Notes under the pieces: generated by a model
The model's input: the letters and a program-made list of their open reading frames with translations, nothing else
Told to the model about the DNA's origin: nothing
Databases searched by the model: none
NCBI RefSeq assembly: GCF_014651015.1
Contig: NZ_BMWB01000022.1
Location: forward strand, 1 to 64,000
Direction: 5' to 3'
Source: Streptomyces xantholiticus
Lineage (GTDB): Bacteria; Actinomycetota; Actinomycetes; Streptomycetales; Streptomycetaceae
Length of the DNA stretch: 64,000 nt
Part shown: positions 29,124-38,044 of the stretch, in pieces
Layout: each line of letters begins with the position of its first letter
How positions within the stretch are numbered: position 1 is the first letter of the stretch
Translations under genes and position numbers: made by a program

Positions 29124-29200
29124 CGTCCCGGAACCTCTCCATCAGCGGAGGCCCGCGACGGCCCGGAGAAAGCCCGGGACGACGTCTCAGGCCGTGCTCT

Positions 29201-29377
29201 TCACAGGCACTGTCTCTTCCCTACGGCCACCCCGCGCCCCAAGGAGGCGCGGAGACGGTTGTATCGATCCACGTCCGTCCGGACGTCCATGGGGTGCGGG
29301 CGCGAGACGTACCACGCCCAAGCGCCGACGCCGAGGGCGGCCGTCAGCGGGATGAGCAGCCAGACAAGCGGTCCCAT
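29201..29377 (-). CDS. Small single-helix membrane protein
   Basis: A 58-residue protein not long enough for most ORF cut-offs. It starts MGPLVWLLIPLTAALGVGA, one transmembrane helix ending at WAWYVS. A soluble tail follows, DVRTDVDRYNRLRASLGRG. ATG 29377 is preceded by GAAGGGGG. The layout of one helix plus a short tail with DxxxYxRxRxSL is common among small Streptomyces membrane proteins. Function unknown. Confidence 0.65.
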   Translation of the reverse strand: MGPLVWLLIPLTAALGVGAWAWYVSRPHPMDVRTDVDRYNRLRASLGRGVAVGKRQCL

Positions 29378-29458
29378 GGTCGTGCCCCCTTCGCGGTCGG
29401 TCTTCCTTCGTCGTGGTCCGTCGACGCCGCGCCCTGCGGCCGGACGGCCGCAGCGCGA

Positions 29459-29612
29459 CTACTGGCGCACCGGCCAGGACAGCAGTTCCTTCTGACCGGC
29501 ACCGCTGAAGGTGATCTTCCGTGGCTTCGCCGGTTCGGCGACCGTGATCCACAGGCTCAGCACGCCCGCGTCGTAGGTCGCCTCGGTGCGCTCGGTGTGT
29601 CGATGGGATCCG
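29459..29612 (-). pseudogene. C-terminal remnant of an Hsp20 small heat-shock protein
   Basis: About 50 codons match the end of the alpha-crystallin domain: HTERTEATYDAGVLSLWI, then VAEPAKPRKITFSG. The N-terminal 100 residues are missing and sequence upstream is unrelated AT-richer DNA. It is a truncated remnant. Confidence 0.7.
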
Positions 29613-30190
29613 CTTCCTTATATAGCTCGAGGCAGGGTCATTGACAAGATTCGACTCAAGTTCCTCGGCGAGGTGCTGGCCGCCCGGGACAGCCGCGCGA
29701 GGCGTTAGGCGTGAGGCGCGCGGCCGTGCCCAGCAAATGGCACCCGTGCCGAAGAATTTGTGCCGCCTCTGCCGAGGCGGACGACCTGTCCGTCGTCGAG
29801 CGGCACGTCGACGGTATTGCTACAGCCCCCCGGCGTCCCGGCCGCGGCGGCGGCTTGGAGGAGGTCGTTGCCACCGACGGGGTCGTAGTGCCGGTGAGTG
29901 TCCACGACCGGGCCTACGTCCCGGCATACGGTTCCTCGGTATGACCCACGAACCCGCCGTCGACCAGGGCCGGTTGCCGCTCGGGCAGCAGCGGTGTGTT
30001 TGAACCTGCTGTATCTCGCGCTTGCAGCATCATTGCGTGGGGCCGTTTCGGCCCCGCGTCCTCCACCGGCTGACGCTTCAGGTCGGTTGAACCGGTTGAC
30101 CCGCGTCGCTTTGATCGCTCTTCCGCCGCGGCAGGGGTTGTCGGCGGCGCTCCATTCGCTTCCGTAGCGCCCTTCTGCAGCAAGCGGGGG
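29613..30190. other. Intergenic region with an unidentified coding-like stretch
   Basis: On the minus strand about 29705-29960 shows codon usage like real genes (VGPVVDTHRHYDPVGGNDLL) but matches nothing I know and lacks a start. It may be another remnant. Nothing else is evident. Confidence 0.3.
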
Positions 30191-31033
30191 TCACTGGCCG
30201 GGCCGGGGTTCGTCCGCTCCTGCTGCCCGGATGAACCTGGTGAGGGCCGTCGTGTACTCCTGTGGGTGGGTCATGTGCGGGATATGACCCGCGCCCTCGA
30301 AGGTCTGGCGCTGTGCTTGCGGCATGGCAGTGGCCAACCGCTCCAGGACCGTGGAGAACCAGGTGGGACTTGCGCTGCCGCGGCTCAGCAGTACCGGCAT
30401 GGTGCAGGCGGAGAGCCTGTCGAGGTCCAGTACGGCCCAGGCCGGGTCGGTCTGTTCGTCCAGCCATGTCTGGGCATAGGTCACGAACCTCTCACGCAGG
30501 GGTGCGGGCAGCTGTTCCCACGTGCCAGGGCCCAATGCCACCTCCTCGACGAACAGGCGTGCGCCTTGCTCGTTCTCGGCTTTGCGGAGGTGGTCCATCG
30601 CCGAGTAGATGGAGGCCATCGTCGGGCGCAGCTGTGCCAGGGAGCTCGGGTCGTCGGCCACGACCCCCACCAGCGGGGGCTCATGGACCGTGATGCTGCG
30701 GAACAGCTCGGGCCGGCGTGCGGCCAGGCCGAGGACGATCGACGCGCCGAAGGAGTTTCCGGCAACGTGTGCGGGGGCGTGGCCGAGCAGTTCGATCAGC
30801 GCCGCCAGGTCGTCCTCGTCCTGTCTCCGGGTGCCTTGGCCCGCCACGTTCCCGCTCCGGCCGTGGCCGCGGCGGTCGTACGTGACCACGGTGAAGGACG
30901 CGCGAAGGTCGGCTTCGATCGCGGGCTGCCAGCTCTGGTGATCGTTCCACGAGCCGTGGACGAGTACGAGCGGCTCACCCTCCCCTACGACCTCGTAGTG
31001 GAGATTCACACCGTCGGCGCGTGCCTGTGGCAT
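30191..31033 (-). CDS. Alpha/beta hydrolase
   Basis: A 280-residue alpha/beta hydrolase. LVLVHGSWNDHQSW gives the oxyanion region, VVTYDRRGHGRSG a conserved block, VAGNSFGASIVLG the nucleophile elbow, and EGAGHIPHMTHP the catalytic His. The elbow is GNSFG, a variant of GxSxG. ATG 31033 follows GAGGAG and is preferred over the longer frame. It is the first of two unrelated hydrolases in a row on this strand; a 580-bp gap separates it from the next. Confidence 0.88.
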   Translation of the reverse strand: MPQARADGVNLHYEVVGEGEPLVLVHGSWNDHQSWQPAIEADLRASFTVVTYDRRGHGRSGNVAGQGTRRQDEDDLAALIELLGHAPAHVAGNSFGASIVLGLAARRPELFRSITVHEPPLVGVVADDPSSLAQLRPTMASIYSAMDHLRKAENEQGARLFVEEVALGPGTWEQLPAPLRERFVTYAQTWLDEQTDPAWAVLDLDRLSACTMPVLLSRGSASPTWFSTVLERLATAMPQAQRQTFEGAGHIPHMTHPQEYTTALTRFIRAAGADEPRPGQ

Positions 31034-31612
31034 GCCGCGACTCCTCGGAGGGCTGGGCGACGGGTTCCCTGGCGCCGCCACGCAGATCTCTATCAGCACC
31101 GTCCGGATTCTCGGTCGCCGCCACGCCGCGGGAGCCCGCTCACGGGTACCAGGGGCGGGTCGCCGATGCACTTGGTCCAGCCACCTTCGGTGCGCAATGA
31201 CACTTCGACGTCGGTTCGGCGGAAGTCTCGCGCGAGTCCCACGACCGTGAGAGACCATCAGTGGATCCACCTGGACGCCGAGCGTGCGGCGGGCGCCCGT
31301 TCCGCGCGACCCGTTGCGCACGGCCGACAGCGTTTCGGCCCGCTGAGTTTGTGCTCAGCGGGCCGGAACTGCCCCCCGAAGTGCACGGGCACGGGCCCGT
31401 TACCTCGGTCGTACGGTCGGGTGACCGAGTCCTCGATACCCGTGGTGTCGGTGTCGGCGTCCGCGTCCTTGCGGCCGGCGCCGGTCAGGTCCCGGACCAC
31501 GGAGATGGCAAGGACGAGGCCGGCGGCCGGCAGCGACATGATGACCTGTTCGCGTCCGACTTCATCAGCATGTAGACGAGGACGAACGAGATCATCGCGA
31601 TCGTGACCCAGG
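31034..31612. other. Intergenic region with a hydrophobic remnant
   Basis: On the minus strand near 31540-31615 a frame reads YLTWVTIAMISFVLVYMLMK, a transmembrane-like helix, and a second frame continues with SLPAAGLVLAISVVRDL. Together they may be a broken small permease subunit. I could not assign it. Confidence 0.3.
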
Positions 31613-32527
31613 TCAGGTAATAATCCGGTCGCGCAGCCAGGAGTCGACGCCGCTGAGCGCCGTCCTGGCCATTGCCGTGGGGTGGCCCGTGAAACCGTGG
31701 GGTGACTCGGGGTAGACCCGGACCTCGACGTCATTGCCGGCCGCCGACAACCGACCTGCCAGCGCCAGGTTGTCTTCCAGCAATACGTCTGCGCTTCCGA
31801 CGATCAACAGCGTTGGGGGAAGCCCGCCAAGGACGCCGTAGAGGGGAGAGACGTCGGGAACAGTGCGGTCTTCCACATGGCCGGCGTACGCCTGGATGAA
31901 GTATTCGTCCGCGATGCAGCGACCGGCCGGGGTTCGTGCGCTCAAGTCGTAGGTGCCGAATTGGAGTGCAGCGCCGGTGAATCCGCCGATGGCACCTCGG
32001 TCCCTCAGCCGGAGCAGGGTCGCCAGGGCGAGTGTGGCTCCCGCGGAGCTCCCGCCGATCGCAAGTCGGGACGTTCCGAAGCGGGCATCGGCTTCTTCGA
32101 CGAGCCAGAGCGCCGCTGCTTCACAGTCGTCGGGTGCTGCCGGCCAGGGGTGCTCGGGAGCCAGCCGGTAGTCGACGCTGACAACGGCGAGTTGCAGGAC
32201 GTCTGCGAGCTCGCGGTTGCGTTTGTCTCCTCGCGCTGCGGAGTCCATGTAGAAGCCGCCGCCGTGTATGTCCAGGTAGACGCCCCGCGGCGGACCGTCG
32301 CCAGGCGTGAAGATCCTGACGGGGACGCGCGCTTCCGCGGCTTCGATCGTCTCTTCGACGGCAGGCGGATCGGCGGCCCGAGGAGCAGACCTCCTCGCTC
32401 GTGCCTCCCTGAGCTCCTCCAGTGAGCTGGGGCCACGGCCTGCCGCCCTCGACTTGTAGAAGTCTCGAGCTTCATCGACCTGCTCCGCGGGCACGTCGGC
32501 GAACAGTGCGTCCAGCGCGAATCGCAC
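31613..32527 (-). CDS. HSL-type alpha/beta hydrolase (carboxylesterase)
   Basis: A 304-residue hormone-sensitive-lipase family esterase. The oxyanion motif is YLDIHGGGFYMDS. The nucleophile is in IGGSSAGATLAL. The catalytic acid lies near LLIVGSADVLLEDN and the His in YPESPHGFTGHP. SVDYRLAPEHPWPAAPDD is the family's conserved block. Start is GTG 32527, with GGAGG six bases upstream. Likely acts on short acyl esters in the cytoplasm. Confidence 0.92.
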   Translation of the reverse strand: MRFALDALFADVPAEQVDEARDFYKSRAAGRGPSSLEELREARARRSAPRAADPPAVEETIEAAEARVPVRIFTPGDGPPRGVYLDIHGGGFYMDSAARGDKRNRELADVLQLAVVSVDYRLAPEHPWPAAPDDCEAAALWLVEEADARFGTSRLAIGGSSAGATLALATLLRLRDRGAIGGFTGAALQFGTYDLSARTPAGRCIADEYFIQAYAGHVEDRTVPDVSPLYGVLGGLPPTLLIVGSADVLLEDNLALAGRLSAAGNDVEVRVYPESPHGFTGHPTAMARTALSGVDSWLRDRIIT

Positions 32528-32966
32528 GCGCCCTCCTCATCACTCGGGTCTCAACTCCACGCTATCGCCGACCTGCGCGCCGGATCCGCCGCACTCCAGG
32601 AAACACCGCACGCTCACCTACACGTCTTCGCCCGACCCTGACGCGGTGGCCGCGCCGCGCCCAGCCACACCCCGAGGTGTCAGCCCAGGTTTCGACCCGG
32701 TCTACGGCTGTAGTACCAGGCTTCCGGACCAGCACTGGTGGTCACCCGTTCCGCGCACAGGTCGCCCTCGGCGCTGCGCCAGGGCTCCTACCTGCATCTG
32801 ATCGGTGCCGACGAGGTACAGGAGCGTGCCGCCCAGGAACTGTTCCAGCTGCACACCACGTCTCCGAGCCGGCCGGCACCGGCCGGCCTCGACCTCGCCA
32901 GGGCACAGGTGACGTCCGAGGGCGAAAGGCTGGTGCAACTGGCACCGCCAGGGCGCCGGAGCGACC
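32528..32966. other. Intergenic stretch, no gene seen
   Basis: About 440 bases between the esterase and the amidase. Long frames on both strands lack domains. It should contain the esterase promoter. Confidence 0.4.
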
Positions 32967-33683
32967 TCAACGCTTCCGCAGCCGGGCCACGGACTCCCTG
33001 ATCGCGGGCAACCGCTTGTAGAGCACGTCGCCGGGGCAGTTGGTGCGGAAGCTGTCGCGATGTCCCGAGATGACGTGGAGTTCGGCCGCCTCGCCCTTCT
33101 TGTATTTGCTCTCGTCGTTCGTCGAGACGAGCCGAACCGTGCCACGAGGGTCGGCCTCCGGCCGCAGCTTCCAGGCGGCGACCTTCACGATTCCCGCCTC
33201 GAGCGCCTTCGGGACCGTCGCGCCGGGCCCGAAGGTGCCGAGCGCCGCGATGCCGATGCTGTCGGCGTTGAAGCCCTTGGTGTGCGCCCCTCGCACGGGA
33301 CGTCCGACGCCGCCGGCCCGTCCTTCATAGATGGTTCCGCAGCGGTCGACCACGAAGTTGTAGCCGATGTCGTCCCAGCCCTCACTCTCGACGTGGTCCT
33401 CCTGCATCGCCCGAAGCATGCGGGGGGCGTCGGCGCAGTCGTAACCGTTCAGGTGCCCGGTGTGGTGGAGGAAGACCGCGCTCACCGCACCCGTGTAGGT
33501 CGCGCGGTCCCGGACCATGCCCTCGTTCGCCCGCCACGCCTTCCGGCTGACGATCGGGGGCCGCGGGATACCGGGGCCGACGGCGACAGGCTCGGGCCGG
33601 ACGGGCCGTTGCGGGGCGTCCCCCAGCACCAGCAGAGCCAGCACCACGACTCCGGCACTCAGGACGATCCGATGGGACCACAT
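32967..33683 (-). CDS. Secreted PGRP-type N-acetylmuramoyl-L-alanine amidase
   Basis: A 238-residue peptidoglycan-recognition-protein domain enzyme that cleaves the bond between N-acetylmuramic acid and L-alanine in cell wall. A signal or anchor segment (MWSHRIVLSAGVVVLALLVLG) comes first. The domain has VSRKAWRANEG, the zinc His in VFLHHTGHLNGYDC, DIGYNFVVDRCGTIYEGRAGG, and ELHVISGHRDSFRTNCPGD containing the second His and Cys ligands. ATG 33683 follows AGGGTGG. The subtilase lies about 300 bp upstream on the same strand, but co-transcription is uncertain. Confidence 0.92.
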   Translation of the reverse strand: MWSHRIVLSAGVVVLALLVLGDAPQRPVRPEPVAVGPGIPRPPIVSRKAWRANEGMVRDRATYTGAVSAVFLHHTGHLNGYDCADAPRMLRAMQEDHVESEGWDDIGYNFVVDRCGTIYEGRAGGVGRPVRGAHTKGFNADSIGIAALGTFGPGATVPKALEAGIVKVAAWKLRPEADPRGTVRLVSTNDESKYKKGEAAELHVISGHRDSFRTNCPGDVLYKRLPAIRESVARLRKR

Positions 33684-33990
33684 GGGACCACCCTGCGACT
33701 CGATCACGTACCTCTCGCAGGTGAGCGAAGCCATTCGGGTGAAGCGGGGTGGCGACTTGGCTGAGGGTGGTCGCCGATGCGCGGCCGGCTGGTCCTACGC
33801 GCCGCGTCTCATCCTCCTGTCCGGCACCACGGAAGGGTCCGGGCAAGGCGTCACCCCCGCTGGACGTCGAGGGCCAAGTGTGTCCGTCGTGCACCCCCGA
33901 CCGTTGGACTGCGGCACGGTTCCCAGGAGACGTGGGCATCGAACGCCCCAGGCGAATGGCGCAGGAGGTTCAGCGGGCCGAGACCTCCGG

Positions 33991-35784
33991 TCAGGGCATG
34001 GAGTTGACCGCCGCTGCCGCGTCGACCTTGCCCGCCCCCCAGTCGTTGCCGGGCGCCCCGCCCGTGAAGGGGTCCCTCCGGGCCGAGTTGGTGAGAAGCA
34101 GGACGAGATCCTCCTGCGTCATCGTGGGTTTCGACTGCAGCATGAGGGCACACACCCCGGTCAGGTGCGGTGCGGCCATGCTCGTCCCGGACATGGGCTG
34201 GTACTGGTCCGTTCCCGAGGCCCCCGCCAGCGCCGAGGTGATGGCCTGGCCGGGGGCGGCGAGCGTCGGCGCGGTGCGGCCGTCGCGCGTGGGGCCCCGG
34301 CTGGAGAAGGTGGAAAGGTTTCCCTGTCCCGCCCCCTTGGTGATGTAGGACGCGGCGGTGACGACCTTCTGGCTGGTGCCGGGTACGGAGATGGTGATCT
34401 CGTCATTGCGATGTTGGCCGATGAACTGGGGAACGGTCTGGCCCCTCTCCACCCAGGCGTGCCAGCGGCCGCTGTCGGCCACGGTCCGGCCGGTGAGTGT
34501 GATGCTCCACGTACCGGGCCGGATCGCTGTCTGGCTTCCCCGGCTCAGCTGCACGTAGATCCGGTTGTCGCCGTTCTGGGAGTGGTGGACGACTGAGTCG
34601 ACGAAGGCCTTGTTGCCCCCGGGGAGATCCAGATCGGCGGCGGTGGTGCCGGGGGCGACCTCGGCGCTCGCCGTGCCACTGGGGGGAGTGATCTGCAGCG
34701 AGAGACGGTCGGCACCGGAGTACCAGATGTCCAGCGTGTCCGGCGTGCTGTCGTTGGCAGGTACCAAGAACTGCACGACTTCGCTGTCTCCCTCCGTCAC
34801 CTGGCCCGTCGCGTGTACGCCGGCGTTCGCCGCATTGCCCGCGGACTTCACCAGCGCGCGCCCCGGGGCGTTGAGCAGGTTGTCGATTCCGCGTTCCAAC
34901 AGGCTGGAACCGTCGTGCGGCCCCAGGTTGTCGCCCTGGCTGATGTTGACGACAGCGGGCCGTCCGAGGGTCTCGGCGACCTTGAAGACATAGCCGACGG
35001 CCTCGAGCGTGCCCATGGAATCGCCCAGGGCTTCGCTCGTCACCCGGTTGGCCACGACGACCAACTCCGCCTCGGGCGCGACGCCGACGAAAGTGAACGC
35101 GGGTCGGTCATTACCAGCCGACGACCCGTCACCCGCGGCGATGCCCGCCACGTGGGTGCCATGGCCAACGCTGTCGTCCATGTGCCGCACCCTGCTCAGC
35201 GGGTTCGGAGCGCGCAATGCGTTGTCGATCGCGGAGCGCTGGTATTCGACTCCGTGACCGAACGGCGCCGGTGAGGACTCCCCGGCTTCCGGAGTGAGGT
35301 TCTGGTCCCAGATGCGCTGGATGCGGGTCTTCCCGGTCGGGTCGCGGAAACAGGCGTGGCGCCAGTCGATGCCGCTGTCGACCACGCCCACGATGACACC
35401 GGCCCCACGGAACCCGGGCGGCCCGGTGTGCACCTTGTCGGCCTGGGTCTCCGGCACGGCGGCGTCCAGTTCGGGCAGGGTGGGGCGGGACGCCTCGACA
35501 TAGCCGACGGCTTCCAGCTCGTCGAGCTCCGCGAGTCGGTCGATCCCGATCTCGCCGCCGATGACATCCCCGGCCTGGGTGAGCACCGTCAGCCCCGTGT
35601 GCCGGGACAGCTCATTCAGATCGTCGGCGCCGTACCCCTCGGCCATCCGCAGCAGTACGCGCACACGAGGCGTCCCCACGCCTTCGGTCGTGAGCGCGAA
35701 GCGGCCGGTGGACTCCAGGCCCTCCAGCTCCGCCGGGCCTTCCTCGGCCCGGGACGTCAGAAACTTCAGCCGTGAGTCGAGCAT
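33991..35784 (-). CDS. Leaderless S8 subtilisin-like serine protease
   Basis: A 597-residue subtilase. The catalytic triad is intact: Asp136 in VVDSGID, His208 in GHGTHVAG, and Ser in SGTSMAAPH. The oxyanion Asn is in SAGNAANAG. Residues about 40-106 form a prodomain-like region (VRVLLRMAEGYG, AGDVIGGEIG, VGYVEAS). A roughly 170-residue insert sits between the Asn and Ser segments. There is no signal peptide: the N-terminus MLDSRLKFLTSRAEEG is charged. It may act in the cytoplasm or leave by another route. The gene immediately upstream encodes a stand-alone homologue of its prodomain-like region, 54 bp away. They are probably co-transcribed. Confidence 0.92.
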   Translation of the reverse strand: MLDSRLKFLTSRAEEGPAELEGLESTGRFALTTEGVGTPRVRVLLRMAEGYGADDLNELSRHTGLTVLTQAGDVIGGEIGIDRLAELDELEAVGYVEASRPTLPELDAAVPETQADKVHTGPPGFRGAGVIVGVVDSGIDWRHACFRDPTGKTRIQRIWDQNLTPEAGESSPAPFGHGVEYQRSAIDNALRAPNPLSRVRHMDDSVGHGTHVAGIAAGDGSSAGNDRPAFTFVGVAPEAELVVVANRVTSEALGDSMGTLEAVGYVFKVAETLGRPAVVNISQGDNLGPHDGSSLLERGIDNLLNAPGRALVKSAGNAANAGVHATGQVTEGDSEVVQFLVPANDSTPDTLDIWYSGADRLSLQITPPSGTASAEVAPGTTAADLDLPGGNKAFVDSVVHHSQNGDNRIYVQLSRGSQTAIRPGTWSITLTGRTVADSGRWHAWVERGQTVPQFIGQHRNDEITISVPGTSQKVVTAASYITKGAGQGNLSTFSSRGPTRDGRTAPTLAAPGQAITSALAGASGTDQYQPMSGTSMAAPHLTGVCALMLQSKPTMTQEDLVLLLTNSARRDPFTGGAPGNDWGAGKVDAAAAVNSMP

Positions 35785-35838
35785 GAGTGGTCTTCTCTCT
35801 GACGAGATCACCGGCCCTTCACAGTGGAGGACAGGCGA

Positions 35839-36141
35839 TCACTGTTTCTGTGTCCGGGCGCCGGTCTCGGGGTGGAGGGGTTCGGACAGCTCCACGTAGT
35901 CGACACAGTCGAGGTCGGTCAGGCGCCCGAGATCGCCGGGTGCGACCGACGCGGTCAGCACGTCGCCCGCGACCATGTACACCTGCGCGCCGGCATCGGT
36001 CAGCTGCCGACGCTGTTCTTCGCCGGGCTCTTCCTTCACCCGGATGAGCACCCTGAAGGAAGTGGGGCCGGCTGCCTCGGCGGCCGTGCCGACGTTCAAC
36101 AGCGCACGGCGTGCGGCGGAGCCGAGCTTGTCAGCGCGCAT
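35839..36141 (-). CDS. Stand-alone homologue of the adjacent subtilase's prodomain-like region
   Basis: A 100-residue protein without signal peptide. Residues about 29-92 align along their length with residues 40-106 of the next gene's protease. Shared features are RVL-RV/M, the AGDV turn, an L..L..L..V helix end and YVE.S.P..PE at the close. The start ATG 36141 has GGTGGGG upstream. In subtilases this region folds the protease and blocks its active site with its C-terminal strand. A separate copy could act as an inhibitor, chaperone or regulatory partner. That role is inference; the alignment is seen directly. Confidence 0.8.
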   Translation of the reverse strand: MRADKLGSAARRALLNVGTAAEAAGPTSFRVLIRVKEEPGEEQRRQLTDAGAQVYMVAGDVLTASVAPGDLGRLTDLDCVDYVELSEPLHPETGARTQKQ

Positions 36142-36884
36142 GTTCCCCACCTGCTCCGGAGAGCGGCCTTGTCCGTACGAACGTGGCGCGCCGGCATGTC
36201 TCCTCGCGCAGGCGCCCGCATTTGCCGCATTGCCTCTACTACCACCGTAGGCAGCACGGGCATCCCACGCCATTCCGCCGTGGACTGCCGCGCGCGGCCA
36301 TCCTCCAGGACAGGGCGATCCGGCGAACGGTGAGGGCCGGGCAGACCTTGCCGGGCGGCAATGAGTTGCCGCACTCCCATCGCTGATGCCGCTGCGGCGC
36401 GCGAAGTTCGGCGTGTCGCCGGCAAGGACTGCCATGGCGGCCTGGCGGCCGCGGGCATCGAGCCGGTGCTGCCGCCGCCGGCTCCGGCGTGGCCGCAAGG
36501 TGGAGCTCCCTGCCCTCCCGGCCCCGGCACGGTCTTCGACGGCACGCGCGCTCAGCACGGTGAGATGGATGAGCGCACGGCGGAGCCGGAGCTTCGAGGG
36601 ACCGAATTCACACCCTGGCGGCCCGAGTAGCGGCCGGTCCCGCCGAGTAGTTCTCGCCCTCGGGTGCCCTCGCCCCTGTCCAGGTCAGGGCGAGGGTTGT
36701 CACCAATGGCACCGTCTACGTGCTGGACAGGGGCGTGGCCTGGGTTGATGTCCCGTCCAGGTCATGGGCCGTTCCGGTGTGACCAGGCGGCGCCGGCCGC
36801 GGGACCGGCCGGCGGCCGGTGTCCGGCCCCGGCCGCACGAAACCTGTCGGCAGGACTACCCGGGACGTGGTGCTCGCCCACGCG
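36142..36884. other. Long intergenic region with one hairpin
   Basis: About 740 bases. It should hold the promoter of the protease pair. A short plus-strand frame at 36702-36780 (NGTVYVLDRGVAWVDVPS) faintly recalls transposase N-termini but is too short to call. The hairpin at 36667-36696 is described separately. Confidence 0.4.
36667..36696. terminator. 9-bp stem hairpin
   Basis: CCCTCGCCC (36667-36675) pairs perfectly with GGGCGAGGG (36688-36696), loop 12 bases. It lies about 190 bases beyond the stop of the minus-strand serine hydrolase. Probable terminator. Confidence 0.6.
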
Positions 36885-37907
36885 TCACCGGCCGGGGTAC
36901 AGGTTCCGGTGGATGGCCTTCGCCACGCTTTCAATCGTGTCCATGCCATAGCCCCATCCCACGTCCGGATGCTCGTCCTCGGGGACGCGGTTGTTCTCGG
37001 TCAGGACCACCAGGCCGTAGTCGTACGCGCGGCCGGTGATCGCGCTCATGCTGTGGACCTTCCAGTCCCCTCGGTCCCAGGGGTTCATGAGGTTCTCCTC
37101 GGAACGCTGAAGCCACCCGTTCTTCACCTGGACGTCGGCGTCCGAGGGAGCTCCGGCGGGCGCTCCCCACCGCTGATCCTCCTGGACATCCCGCATGAGT
37201 TCGAGAACGTAGGCGCGCTCTTCCTCGTCCAGGACCGCATCGTCCTCGCCCGTGAGCAGTTCGAGCAAGGTGGCCTGGTCCTTCGCGGTGACCTGCGTCA
37301 GGCCCATGAAACCCGCTTCGTCGATGGCCGTGTTCGTCATTCCGGCCTCGTCCAGGAAATCCTGGATACGGTCGGGGCCGATCATGTCCCACAACACGTA
37401 CGTCGATTCGTTGTCCGAGTTCACGATCATGTTCCTCGCGAGGTCCTGCTCCTCTTCGGACAAGTCCCCGCCTGTGGCATGAAGCAGAGCGCCAAGGACG
37501 ATCGGCTTGACGATGCTTGCCGAGTCGTAGTGCTTGTCGGCGCGGTACGCGCAGGAAGTGCGCGTGGTCCGGTCGTACAGCGCGATGGACGCCCGGCTGG
37601 CGCGACCGGCCAGGGCCCGGGCTATGTCCCGGGTCAGGGCGTGGGCGAGCCGAGGTTTCCTGGAGGCGCACTCGATGACCCCGCCCATGAGCCGCCGCAC
37701 AGCGTTCTCCGATTTCCCGGTCCGACGGGAAGTGGAGGGAGCGTGGGCGGGAGCCAGGGCCGAAACGGAAGGGGCAGCCGATGCTGCGTGCGGGTCAGGT
37801 GTCGAGGAGGGAGCTCGAGAGGGCGCCGAGACGGAGATGACAAAGGCGAAGGAGGCCGCGACGGAAATCGTTCCCCACATCACCTTCGACGTCGTCTCAC
37901 TGAGCAT
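36885..37907 (-). CDS. Secreted class A beta-lactamase-like serine hydrolase
   Basis: A 340-residue protein with all three class A landmarks: Ser131-Ile-Val-Lys134 (SxxK), Ser164-Asp-Asn166 (SDN) and Lys262-Asn-Gly264, where beta-lactamases have KTG or KSG. A signal peptide or anchor (VMWGTISVAASFAFVISVSA) and an Ala/Pro/Ser-rich linker come first. No clear ExxLN loop was confirmed. It may be a lactamase relative or a peptidase of the family. ATG 37907 is chosen; the frame stays open upstream through an L-serine dehydratase remnant, which is probably not translated with it. Confidence 0.82.
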   Translation of the reverse strand: MLSETTSKVMWGTISVAASFAFVISVSAPSRAPSSTPDPHAASAAPSVSALAPAHAPSTSRRTGKSENAVRRLMGGVIECASRKPRLAHALTRDIARALAGRASRASIALYDRTTRTSCAYRADKHYDSASIVKPIVLGALLHATGGDLSEEEQDLARNMIVNSDNESTYVLWDMIGPDRIQDFLDEAGMTNTAIDEAGFMGLTQVTAKDQATLLELLTGEDDAVLDEEERAYVLELMRDVQEDQRWGAPAGAPSDADVQVKNGWLQRSEENLMNPWDRGDWKVHSMSAITGRAYDYGLVVLTENNRVPEDEHPDVGWGYGMDTIESVAKAIHRNLYPGR

Positions 37908-38044
37908 CAGCTCGTTGCCCTTTCGTCTGTCCGCCCGCCTCACCGACGTGTGAAGGCATTGATGCGGCCCGTCCGGCACCCACGAATTCGACGCTACAAG
38001 TGGGGTGCGCACCTGACCTCTTCGGTCGGCCGACAGGTCTAAAG

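Noticed and set aside
29705..29960. Coding-like minus-strand stretch
   Set aside because: Codon usage is suggestive, but there is no start, no complete frame and no recognisable family.
31540..31615. Hydrophobic minus-strand helix YLTWVTIAMISFVLVYMLMK
   Set aside because: Frame breaks quickly, overlaps the esterase stop, and no family could be assigned; noted only as a possible remnant.
36702..36780. Possible transposase N-terminal fragment (NGTVYVLDRGVAWVDVPS)
   Set aside because: Resemblance rests on fewer than 20 residues, with no flanking inverted repeats.
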